Assembly (NCBI RefSeq): GCF_000512695.2
Contig: NZ_AZRW02000041.1
Span: 1-57,692, forward strand
Length of the DNA: 57,692 bases
Direction: 5' to 3'
DNA from: Pseudomonas sp. QTF5
GTDB taxonomy: Bacteria > Pseudomonadota > Gammaproteobacteria > Pseudomonadales > Pseudomonadaceae
In this document: positions 25,951 to 33,512 of the stretch, piece after piece
How positions within the stretch are numbered: position 1 is the first letter of the stretch
Layout: each line of letters begins with the position of its first letter
The notes under the pieces: generated by a model
What the model saw: the letters and a program-made list of their open reading frames with translations, nothing else
Told to the model about the DNA's origin: nothing
Databases searched by the model: none
Position numbers and translations under genes: made by a program

Positions 25951-26064
25951 TTGATCGTTCCCACGGTCCCCGTGGGAATGCCGCCGGGACGCTCCGCGTC
26001 CCTTCGCCGGTGTGACGCAGAGCGTCACAGGATGCATTCCCACGCAGAGCGTGGGAACGATCAT
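25951..26064. repeat. Multi-hairpin intergenic repeat (GATCGTTCCCACG type)
   Basis: Outer arms TTGATCGTTCCCACG (25951-25965) and its complement ending 26063 enclose three further hairpins: CCCACGGTCCCCGTGGG, GGGACGCTCCGCGTCCC and TGTGACGCAGAGCGTCACA. This clover-like element differs from both REP families and is a known type of pseudomonad repeat. Confidence 0.8.
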
Positions 26065-26151
26065 CAACTCTGCGTCTTTCGTCCGACGACCTGCCCTTCC
26101 TCGCTGAGAACACCGCCTAGACTTCAGACATCTGCACCTGAGCAGCCAGAC

Positions 26152-26859
26152 ATGTCCCGCAGTTCGCGTAGTCCAGGATGGTCAACGCTCCGACTTCGGT
26201 TCGGCGGATGGCTGCTACTGACGAATTTTCTGCTGGCAGGGTTGGGTAGTGTCTGGGCCGACTGGGACTTTGCACAGATTCTGCAAACGGCCGAAAAACG
26301 CTACGGCCCCCTTGGCCTGGCCCGGGGACGGATCGAGGCCTGGAGTCAAATGCTGCAAAGCGAACGCAACCAGCCTGAGCGCGAACAACTGAATGCGGTC
26401 AATCGCTTCTTCAATCAACAACTGAGCTTTCAGGACGACACGCGTATCTGGCGTCAGACCGATTACTGGGCCACACCAGTGGAATCGCTGATCAAGGCTG
26501 CAGGCGACTGTGAAGACTACGCCTTGGCGAAATATTTCAGCCTGCGACACCTCGGAATTCCCAGCGAGAAACTGCGCATCACCTACGTCAAGGCCCTGAC
26601 CCAGAACCAGGCGCACATGGTGTTGACCTTCTACAGCAGCCCCACGGCCGATCCGCTGGTGCTGGACAATCTGATGGGCGAGATCCGCCCCGCTTCCCAA
26701 CGCAAGGACCTGTTGCCGGTGTACGCCTTCAACGCCGAAGGCTTGTACTTGTCGGGAGCCAATGGTGGCAAACGCAGCAGCGATTCGAAAAAACTGTCGC
26801 GTTGGCAAGACATGCTGAAAAAGATGCAATTTGAAGGGTTCGACGTGGGCGAAGGCTAG
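26152..26859 (+). CDS. lapG: Periplasmic cysteine protease LapG
   Basis: BTLCP-family protease that clips large surface adhesins (LapA type) so that biofilm cells detach. The 235-residue protein has an N-terminal signal/anchor (about 15-36) and the Cys-His-Asp triad: Cys120 in AAGDCEDYALAK, His155 in QAHMVLTF, Asp172 in LVLDNL. lapD follows 22 bp downstream. LapD captures LapG when c-di-GMP is high. Confidence 0.92.
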   Translation: MSRSSRSPGWSTLRLRFGGWLLLTNFLLAGLGSVWADWDFAQILQTAEKRYGPLGLARGRIEAWSQMLQSERNQPEREQLNAVNRFFNQQLSFQDDTRIWRQTDYWATPVESLIKAAGDCEDYALAKYFSLRHLGIPSEKLRITYVKALTQNQAHMVLTFYSSPTADPLVLDNLMGEIRPASQRKDLLPVYAFNAEGLYLSGANGGKRSSDSKKLSRWQDMLKKMQFEGFDVGEG

Positions 26860-26881
26860 CCGATACTGCAAGGAGCGTTTT

Positions 26882-28822
26882 ATGTCACTGCGCAAACAGT
26901 TGTTTCTCGCCATTTACCTGTTCTTGCTGGTGGCCTTCGGTGGCAGTTTTTTTGTCAGCCTGGAAAGCTCTCGCGAACAGATGCTCGGCCAGTTGCGCTC
27001 CCACGCCCAGGACGCCGCTACGGCATTGGGCCTTTCACTGACTGCGCAGATCGACGACCCGGCGATGATTGAATTGATGGTCAGCTCGATTTTCGACAGT
27101 GGTTATTTCAGCAGCATCCGGGTCGTCAATATTGTGGATGAACAGGTGTTGGTGGAACGCGGCGCGCCGGCGCAAATCGAGGGTGTTCCCGGCTGGTTTG
27201 TGAGTTTGGTGAACCTGCGTCCACAGGGTGGCAATGCACTGATCATGCGAGGCTGGGAGCAGGCGGCACGGGTCGAAGTGTTGAGCAATCCGCAGTTCGC
27301 CCTGGCGAAACTCTGGGACAGCACCCTCGGCAGCCTGATCTGGTTGCTGATTTGCGGCCTGCTCAGCGCGGTATTTGGTGGCTGGTTATTGCGTCGGCAA
27401 TTGCGCCCACTCGACAAGATGGTCAAACAGGCTGAAGCGATCAGCAAGCGCGAGTTCTGCAGCTTGCCGAAACTGCCGCGCACCCCGGAACTCAAACGCG
27501 TGGTGCTGGCCATGAACCAGATGGTGGAGAAACTCAAGACGCTGTTCGAAGAAGAGGCGGCCCGCAGCGAAAAACTGCGGTCAGAATCCTACCAGGACAG
27601 CCTCACAGGCCTGGCTAACCGGCGCTTGCTGGATGAGCAACTGGCCGATGAACTACTGGTTTCCGAGCAAAGCCGCGACGGCCATTTACTCATGCTGCGG
27701 ATCAATGACCTGATCGGTCTTAACCAACGTTTGGGCGGCCAGCGCACCGATACCCTGATCGGCGCCGTCGGCGATTTGCTCAAACGCCTGACTCAGCCAC
27801 CGGAACGTCGAACCTGGCTTGCGGCGCGCAATCGCGGCGGTGAATTCAGCTTGCTGACGCCGGGCGTGGACACTAAGGATGCGGCCCGCCTGGCCTCCGA
27901 AATCAGCGCTACTCTGGAAAACCTGCGCCTGACCGGTGCCAGCGATTGCATGCCGGTGGCGCACCTGGGCGTCGTCGCCTACTCCCCCGGCGAACCGGCG
28001 AGCGATGTGCTGCTGCGCCTCGATCAGGCGCTGACCCAAGCCCGCCAGCATCCCGAACGGCCATGGATACACTTGGCCCATTCCGATACCGCACCGAACC
28101 AGTCCCAACACGACTGGCGCAACTGGATTGATGAAGCGCTGACCGAGGGCAAGATGCAACTGTATTTTCAACCGGTGGTGCAGTGCGCCGATACCAGTCA
28201 GGTGCTGCATCACAAAGTCCTCGCGCGCCTGCTCGACCCGCAAGGCGAGGCGATTGCCACGGGGCATTTCCTGCCGTGGATCGAGCGCCTTGGCTGGTCA
28301 GCGCGATTCGATCTGGCGATGCTCGAAACCACTCTCGAATATTTGGCCGCCAACCGTTGGCCGCTCGCACTGAGCCTCTCCGGCAGCACCCTGCGCGATC
28401 CAGCACAACTGCAACAAATCCTCGATCTGTTCGAATCACTGCCCGAACTCGGGCCGCTGCTGACCCTGGAAATCGACGAACGCCAACTGCCGCCCCCCGA
28501 AGAACTGCAACGCCTGAGCCACAGCCTGCTCAACACCGGTTATCGCATCGGTTTGCAGCACTTCGGCGGCAGCTTCAATCAGATCGGCAACCTGACGCAG
28601 CTGGGGCTGGCTTACCTGAAAATCGACGGAGCCTACATTCGGGGTATCGATGAACAAACTGACAAGCGCCTGTTCATCGAGGCGATTTTCCGGGCGACCA
28701 ACAGCATTGATTTGCCGTTGATTGCCGAAATGGTGGAGACGCAGGGGGAACTGGAGGTCATTCGGGAGCTGGGGTTGTTTGGGGTGATGGGAAGACTGAT
28801 TGGGCCGCCGGAGCCGATGTAG
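26882..28822 (+). CDS. lapD: c-di-GMP receptor LapD
   Basis: 646-residue inner-membrane receptor: TM1 about 7-27, periplasmic LapD/MoxY domain that binds LapG, TM2 about 150-170, HAMP, a degenerate GGDEF (RGGEF near residue 320) and a degenerate EAL (KVLARL instead of ExL). Both enzymatic motifs are broken, as in known LapD, so it senses rather than makes or breaks c-di-GMP. AAGGAG precedes the ATG. Operon with lapG; no LapA-type adhesin or its LapBCE exporter is next to it. Confidence 0.93.
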   Translation: MSLRKQLFLAIYLFLLVAFGGSFFVSLESSREQMLGQLRSHAQDAATALGLSLTAQIDDPAMIELMVSSIFDSGYFSSIRVVNIVDEQVLVERGAPAQIEGVPGWFVSLVNLRPQGGNALIMRGWEQAARVEVLSNPQFALAKLWDSTLGSLIWLLICGLLSAVFGGWLLRRQLRPLDKMVKQAEAISKREFCSLPKLPRTPELKRVVLAMNQMVEKLKTLFEEEAARSEKLRSESYQDSLTGLANRRLLDEQLADELLVSEQSRDGHLLMLRINDLIGLNQRLGGQRTDTLIGAVGDLLKRLTQPPERRTWLAARNRGGEFSLLTPGVDTKDAARLASEISATLENLRLTGASDCMPVAHLGVVAYSPGEPASDVLLRLDQALTQARQHPERPWIHLAHSDTAPNQSQHDWRNWIDEALTEGKMQLYFQPVVQCADTSQVLHHKVLARLLDPQGEAIATGHFLPWIERLGWSARFDLAMLETTLEYLAANRWPLALSLSGSTLRDPAQLQQILDLFESLPELGPLLTLEIDERQLPPPEELQRLSHSLLNTGYRIGLQHFGGSFNQIGNLTQLGLAYLKIDGAYIRGIDEQTDKRLFIEAIFRATNSIDLPLIAEMVETQGELEVIRELGLFGVMGRLIGPPEPM

Positions 28823-28861
28823 TCGCAAAGCCCGCATCATCAAATACGCCCCGCGTCATCG

Positions 28862-28890
28862 TTCATCGCGAGCAGGCTCGCTCCCACAGG
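28862..28890. repeat. Single REP element
   Basis: One REP unit (TCGCGAGCAGGCTCGCTCCC) without a partner, between lapD and the convergent AI-2E-type gene. Confidence 0.7.
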
Positions 28891-28924
28891 TGATCAGTGT
28901 CGGGCTCTATGCCCCCGGAGCGCC

Positions 28925-29980
28925 TCAAGGTCGGCGATCCTCGACCCGAGCCTGACTCTTGCTCCAATCGGTCAGCAGGCTGTAAGCCACGGCCAACAAC
29001 GTCGGACCGATGAACAATCCGATAAACCCGAACGCAATCAGCCCGCCAAACACCCCGAGCAGCACAATCACCAACGGCAAATTCCCGCCCCGACTGATCA
29101 GGTACGGCTTAAGCACGTTGTCGACCCCGCTGATGATGAACATGCCCCAGATCCCGAGGAACACCGCCATCCCGTACTCGCCCTTCCAGGCCAACCACGC
29201 CGTGGCCGGAATCCACACCAACGGCGGCCCCATCGGAATCAGGCTCAGCAAAAACGTCACAATCCCAAGCACCAGCGCCCCAGGCACGCCGGCAATCAGG
29301 AAGCCGATCAACGCCAGCACGGCCTGAGCCGCCGCCGTACCGATCACTCCATTGACTACGCGCTGCACAGTGCCCGCCACCAGTTCGATGTAATAGCCGG
29401 CGCGGTCACCGATCAGCCGTTCCAGCAACCCATGAACAAACACCGCCAACCGCGGCCCGTCCCGGTAGAAAAAGAACACAAAGACAATACTCAGCGTCAG
29501 CTCAAGGATGCCGCCGCCGATCTGCGCACTGCGCGCCAGCAACCAGTTACCGACCTCACCCAGATAAGGCTTGATCGCCAGCATCATCGCCGCGCCTTGC
29601 TGATCGATGCTGTTCCAGATCCCCACCAACCGCTCGCCGACCAAGGGAATACTGCCCAGCCAGGTCGGTGCTTCAGGCAGACCGTCGACTTGCACGTCCT
29701 TGATGAATGCCGTGGCATCGCGTACATGATCCGCCAGGTTGAAGCCCAGCCACACCAGCGGTACTGCCACCAGTAACATCCAGCCCAACGTCAGTAACAG
29801 CGCCGCCAGGGATTCACGGCCATTGAGCCAACGGGTCAACAAACGCATCAGCGGCCAACTGGCAAACGCCAGCACCGCGCCCCAGAACAGCGCTGACCAG
29901 AACGGCGCCATCACCCAGAAGCTCGCGCCAAACAGCACCAGGAGCAGAATCTGCACCAACAGCCGATCGTTATTGAGCAT
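28925..29980 (-). CDS. AI-2E/PerM-family transporter
   Basis: 351-residue membrane protein with about eight helices. Family signs: LFWGAVLAFASWPLMRLL, FFYRDGPRL, IPMGPPLVWIPATAWLAW and VLLGVFGGLIAFGFIGLFIGPTLLAV. Members include TqsA/YdgG, PerM and YdiK; the substrate is unknown here. Single gene, 81 bp after the DUF4892 gene, with a hairpin (30030-30052) in between. Confidence 0.87.
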   Translation of the reverse strand: MLNNDRLLVQILLLVLFGASFWVMAPFWSALFWGAVLAFASWPLMRLLTRWLNGRESLAALLLTLGWMLLVAVPLVWLGFNLADHVRDATAFIKDVQVDGLPEAPTWLGSIPLVGERLVGIWNSIDQQGAAMMLAIKPYLGEVGNWLLARSAQIGGGILELTLSIVFVFFFYRDGPRLAVFVHGLLERLIGDRAGYYIELVAGTVQRVVNGVIGTAAAQAVLALIGFLIAGVPGALVLGIVTFLLSLIPMGPPLVWIPATAWLAWKGEYGMAVFLGIWGMFIISGVDNVLKPYLISRGGNLPLVIVLLGVFGGLIAFGFIGLFIGPTLLAVAYSLLTDWSKSQARVEDRRP

Positions 29981-30029
29981 GTGTGATCCTGAAAAAAGTC
30001 AGTCGAAAAAGTCAGTCAGCAAAGAGTAG

Positions 30030-30052
30030 GCGAACGCGCAGAACGCGTTCGC
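30030..30052 (-). terminator. Hairpin after the DUF4892 gene
   Basis: Perfect 9-bp stem GCGAACGCG / CGCGTTCGC, loop CAGAA, 10 bp past the DUF4892 stop. No U-run on either side, so its terminator role is uncertain. Confidence 0.4.
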
Positions 30053-30061
30053 GAATGAAGC

Positions 30062-30880
30062 TTATCGCAACAGTTCGAAGTGCAGGCCAGAGCCTTCGAC
30101 GCTACCGGTCTCCATCCGCGCCGCCCGTACACCCTGGTCGGTCAGCGCCTGACGCCAGGCTTCGGCATGGGGCCCGGAAACATTGACGCGCAATGTGGTG
30201 TCCAGGTTCAGGCCTCGGGAAATCAAGCGCAGCCAGGTGTCGTCAGGGTCGCCGTCGAGTTTGGGGAAATCAAGTTCACCGGTGCTTTTGAGCTGCCGCA
30301 GCAAGGTCGCGGAAGTCGGTAACAAGTCGCCCAATGGTGCAGCAGCGTCGAACTGCTCGACGTGCAGATAGGCTTTGCGATTGCCGCGAGTGATGCTGTA
30401 AAGCGCCACCAGCGTGTTGTCTTGAGGGGCTGCCAGACGCAGCAGCAAATAAGCCTGCTGATTATCGGCGCCATACAACTTGGCATTGCCGAAGACTTCA
30501 TTGGCCCACAGGCTGCTTTCGCCGCAATCACGGGCCTGACACCAGAACAGCAACTCGGCGCCCTGTTTTTGCAAGGCTTCGCGGGCGGCGGTAAAGGCGT
30601 CAGTTGACGAATGCTCCGGTGGCAGCTCGTAGGTCACCGAGGTGGCATGCCCACGGGCGCTGACCTGACCGTCAAAGCGCAACTGGCCGCTGATCTTGCG
30701 GATCGAACCCAGCGGGTAGATCCGCTCAAGTTCGGCCGCAGGGCGATAGTCGACGATCTGCGCATCGGCCATGCGCGGCACGATCGGCAAGTCCTGACTG
30801 CCAGGGATATCAGCGGCAAATAACCAGGAACTGAAACTGCACAGCGCCAGCAGAGTGAGTGAACGCATGGACTGACTCAT
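30062..30880 (-). CDS. DUF4892 exported protein
   Basis: 272 residues with a signal peptide (MRSLTLLALCSFSSWLFAAD; the mature protein starts about residue 23). The rest is soluble: RMADAQIVDYRPAAELERIYPLGSIRK and GSGLHFELLR at the end. The N-terminal half, with the LFWCQARDCGESSLWANEVFG segment, fits DUF4892. Two starts are possible: ATG 30880 overlaps the stop of the short GST-like frame (ATGA), and ATG 30868 begins directly at the signal peptide. Periplasmic; function unknown. Confidence 0.82.
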   Translation of the reverse strand: MSQSMRSLTLLALCSFSSWLFAADIPGSQDLPIVPRMADAQIVDYRPAAELERIYPLGSIRKISGQLRFDGQVSARGHATSVTYELPPEHSSTDAFTAAREALQKQGAELLFWCQARDCGESSLWANEVFGNAKLYGADNQQAYLLLRLAAPQDNTLVALYSITRGNRKAYLHVEQFDAAAPLGDLLPTSATLLRQLKSTGELDFPKLDGDPDDTWLRLISRGLNLDTTLRVNVSGPHAEAWRQALTDQGVRAARMETGSVEGSGLHFELLR

Positions 30881-31029
30881 CGAATCAGCATGGCCTGGGC
30901 ACCCTTGATGACACTGGCGTCATCGATGTCGAAACTCAAGGCATGCACCGTATAGGGCAGGCCGGGCTCCTCGAGCACGATAGAGACCTTGTGGTCATTC
31001 GGGGTCGCAGCGGTGTACAGATTTATCAT
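30877..31029 (-). pseudogene. Truncated glutathione S-transferase N-terminal fragment
   Basis: A 50-codon frame starting MINLYTAATPNDHKVSIVLEE and continuing GLPYTVHALSFD. This is the glutathione-binding N-terminal segment of YghU/YfcG-type GSTs (usual start MIDLYTAATPNGHKVSI…). After about residue 35 similarity stops and the frame ends at TGA. GGGAGA precedes the ATG. The rest of the ~200-residue enzyme is missing, so this looks like a gene remnant. Its stop overlaps the DUF4892 start by four bases, so it may still be translated as a leader. Confidence 0.7.
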
Positions 31030-31079
31030 GGTTGTCTCCCATTTCAACCCGCTCAGCCTCGACAGTTGCCGGGCGCAAG

Positions 31080-31934
31080 TCAAGGAACGGTGAAGAACCG
31101 ATTGAAACAGTCTGCGACAAGGTCGGCACCGGGTTCGTCATTCAGGTGCAAATGATGGCCGCCAGGCAACTGTTCACGGCTAAAGGGTAGACGTTCCAGC
31201 AACTCGGGATGTTTGGCGAGCATGCCGTCAGCCGCGACCACCAGATGTGCAGGACAACTGACGCGCTGAACGAAGGCCATCGCTTGTTCGGTGGTCAGAC
31301 GTAGCGGTGATGGAAGGGTCAGGCGGCTGTCAGTGCGCCAGGTATAACCGCCCGGCACCGGCATCAAACCACGCTGAGCCAGCAGTTCGGCGGCTTCGCG
31401 ACTGACCGCCACCAAACCCTTCATTCGTGCTTCGATGGCGCGATCGAGGGTGTTGTAGACCGGTTTGCGTTTTTCCCGCAGATCCAACTGTGCTTGCAGG
31501 GCCATGCCCATGCGCTCGGCGGCATTTTCGCCTTTGTCTGTAGGGGGAATGACGCCGTCAATCAAGGCCAGATGAGTCACCCGTTCCGGCAACGAACCGG
31601 CCAGCACCAGCGAGACGATTGCCCCCAGGGAATGCCCCAGCAATGCAAAACGCTTCCATCCCAACTGCTCGGCCACTTGCAGCACGTCATGCGCGTAGTC
31701 CCACAGCGCGTAACCGGCGCCGTTCGGCCGATGCCCCGAGTGACCGTGCCCGGCCATGTCCAGAGCGATGATGCGCAAGCCCTTGAGCTTGGGCGCCAGC
31801 CGGGCAAAGCTGTTGGCATTGTCCAGCCAGCCATGCAAGGCGATCACCGGCAAACCGTCCTCGGGACCGAACAGATGCGCCGCCAATTCGATATGCGGGA
31901 GGCTCAGGCGAACTTCTTCGACGACGCTGCTCAT
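31080..31934 (-). CDS. Alpha/beta hydrolase
   Basis: 284 residues. Signs of the fold: HGWLDNANSFARLAPKL (oxyanion region), IALDMAGHGHSGHRP, the nucleophile elbow LLGHSLGAIVS (Ser), and a late GGHHLHLNDEP (His). Substrate unknown; close to serine-hydrolase-like proteins of the epoxide hydrolase/esterase type. Starts at ATG 31934 inside the stop of the preceding hydrolase gene (ATGA overlap), so the two are translated together. Confidence 0.88.
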   Translation of the reverse strand: MSSVVEEVRLSLPHIELAAHLFGPEDGLPVIALHGWLDNANSFARLAPKLKGLRIIALDMAGHGHSGHRPNGAGYALWDYAHDVLQVAEQLGWKRFALLGHSLGAIVSLVLAGSLPERVTHLALIDGVIPPTDKGENAAERMGMALQAQLDLREKRKPVYNTLDRAIEARMKGLVAVSREAAELLAQRGLMPVPGGYTWRTDSRLTLPSPLRLTTEQAMAFVQRVSCPAHLVVAADGMLAKHPELLERLPFSREQLPGGHHLHLNDEPGADLVADCFNRFFTVP

Positions 31935-32737
31935 GCACAATCCTGTTGGCGGCGACCTTCCCAGCGACTGAACAGATTCTTCAGCAGCGTGGCCGTGTCT
32001 TGTGGACGTTCGAGGGGAAACATATGGCCACCGGGCATGGTCAAGGACTCACCCAAGGGCATGCGCCCGACGGAACGGGCGTGATGGCGCATCACCACGC
32101 GGCTCTTGTGCCCGCGAACCACTGCCAGCGGCACTTTCAACTGCCGTGCACGACCGGGGCTGGTGTGGGGCACCCCGCGGTAGATGCTGATTTCCGTGGC
32201 TGGGTCGAAACGCAGGCGCAGCTTGTCGCCGACCTTTTGCAAACCATGTTGAAGATAGGCATCGAAACATTCCGGGTCGAAGCCACGAAACAGGGTTTTG
32301 CCGGCGAAATACAGGCGAGCCGCTTCCAGATCGGCGAACTCTTCCCGTCGTCCCAACGTACGACCGGCCGGGGTCAGGCGATCGATGAAACCGAAGCGCT
32401 TGGCGGCACGGATCACCCATTGATCGGCACGGGTCAGCACCGGCGAATCGAGCATCACCACGCCGCGATACAGCTCAGGGCAACGTAACGCGGCGTGCAG
32501 ATGCAGCACACCGCCGAAGGAATGACCAACGCCCCAGATCGGCTCCGGTTGCTGCTTGAGGTGATGAATCAGCTCATCCACCAGATTGTTCCAGTTGTCG
32601 TCCGCCGGAAAACGCGGGTCATGAGCGTGCTGCTCCAGATGCGTCACCTGGTACTCGGGCGCCAGCGCCGCGAACAACTTGCCGTAGGTCCCCGAAGGAA
32701 ATCCATTGGCGTGGGCGAAAAATATCTGTTGCGACAT
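31931..32737 (-). CDS. Alpha/beta hydrolase
   Basis: 268 residues starting MSQQIFFAHANGFPSGTYGK; the HANGFP motif and GVGHSFGGVLHLHAALRCP (nucleophile Ser) mark a distinct hydrolase branch common in pseudomonads, and GGHMFPLERP holds the catalytic His. Coupled by ATGA overlap with the next hydrolase. The pair, together with the thioesterase and acyl-CoA ligase upstream on the same strand, suggests acyl-ester metabolism, though no substrate can be named. Confidence 0.87.
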   Translation of the reverse strand: MSQQIFFAHANGFPSGTYGKLFAALAPEYQVTHLEQHAHDPRFPADDNWNNLVDELIHHLKQQPEPIWGVGHSFGGVLHLHAALRCPELYRGVVMLDSPVLTRADQWVIRAAKRFGFIDRLTPAGRTLGRREEFADLEAARLYFAGKTLFRGFDPECFDAYLQHGLQKVGDKLRLRFDPATEISIYRGVPHTSPGRARQLKVPLAVVRGHKSRVVMRHHARSVGRMPLGESLTMPGGHMFPLERPQDTATLLKNLFSRWEGRRQQDCA

Positions 32738-32866
32738 ACCTGCAAATCCATGAGCGAGAACAGGGGTTGATTGTCCGTAAGACCGTGTCCTACAGCAATG
32801 ACCGTAACTGACAGGAATGATGACAGTCGGGTCAGGGCTATGACCATTCAGCATCCACTGAGAATC

Positions 32867-32999
32867 TTGTGGCGAGCGAGCTTGCTCGCGTTCGGCTGCG
32901 CAGCAGCCGCAAAATTGGTGAATGCGGTGTAACCAGAGAGCGGTGCAATCCGGTTGGGGCCGCTTCGCGACCCAGCGGGAGCAAGCTCCCTCGCCACAA
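32867..32999. repeat. REP pair, second family, copy 3
   Basis: TTGTGGCGAGCGAGCTTGCT at 32867 and complement ending TCCCTCGCCACAA at 32999, enclosing GGCTGCGCAGCAGCC. One arm reads GCGAGC, the other GGGAGC, so the pairing is imperfect. Confidence 0.8.
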
Positions 33000-33036
33000 A
33001 AATTCGTCGGTCATGAAGCTTTGGCTCGATCAGGAA

Positions 33037-33480
33037 TCAACGCGCCGGCGGGTTCTCACCCAACGGCACCACTGCCATGGTCAGCCGCGACACGCAACTG
33101 GCCTTGCCCTCATCGCTGCTCAAACGAATATCCCAGACATGGGTGGTGCGCCCAATGTGAATCGCCTTGGCCACCGCCGTCACTCGCCCACTGCGCAGGC
33201 CGCGCAAATGGTTGGCGTTGATTTCCAGGCCCACGCAATAAAACTTGCTGGCGTCGATGCACAGGAAACTGGCCGTCGAGCCAACGGTTTCGGCCAGCAC
33301 CACCGAGGCGCCGCCGTGCAGCAAACCATAGGGCTGGTGCGTGCGATGGTCGATGACCATGCTCGCGGTCAGGGACTCCTCATCGAAGGCTTCGAAGCGA
33401 ATATCCAGCACTTCGCCGATGGTGTTTTTCTGCATTGCGTTCAACTGTTCGACGTTGGGAGTGGTGCGCCACAGACTCAT
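33037..33480 (-). CDS. PaaI/YdiI-type hotdog thioesterase
   Basis: 147 residues. The hotdog signature HQPYGLLHGGASVVLAETVGSTASF holds the catalytic-loop pattern (HGG…E) of 4-hydroxybenzoyl-CoA/1,4-dihydroxynaphthoyl-CoA-type thioesterases. Then VGLEINANHLRGLRSGRVTA. Expected to hydrolyse an acyl- or aroyl-CoA. It lies 32 bp after the acyl-CoA ligase gene on the same strand, a synthetase-thioesterase pair. Confidence 0.88.
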   Translation of the reverse strand: MSLWRTTPNVEQLNAMQKNTIGEVLDIRFEAFDEESLTASMVIDHRTHQPYGLLHGGASVVLAETVGSTASFLCIDASKFYCVGLEINANHLRGLRSGRVTAVAKAIHIGRTTHVWDIRLSSDEGKASCVSRLTMAVVPLGENPPAR

Positions 33481-33512
33481 CGCTGGGTTCCTTTGTTGGT
33501 ATTGTTCGTGGG

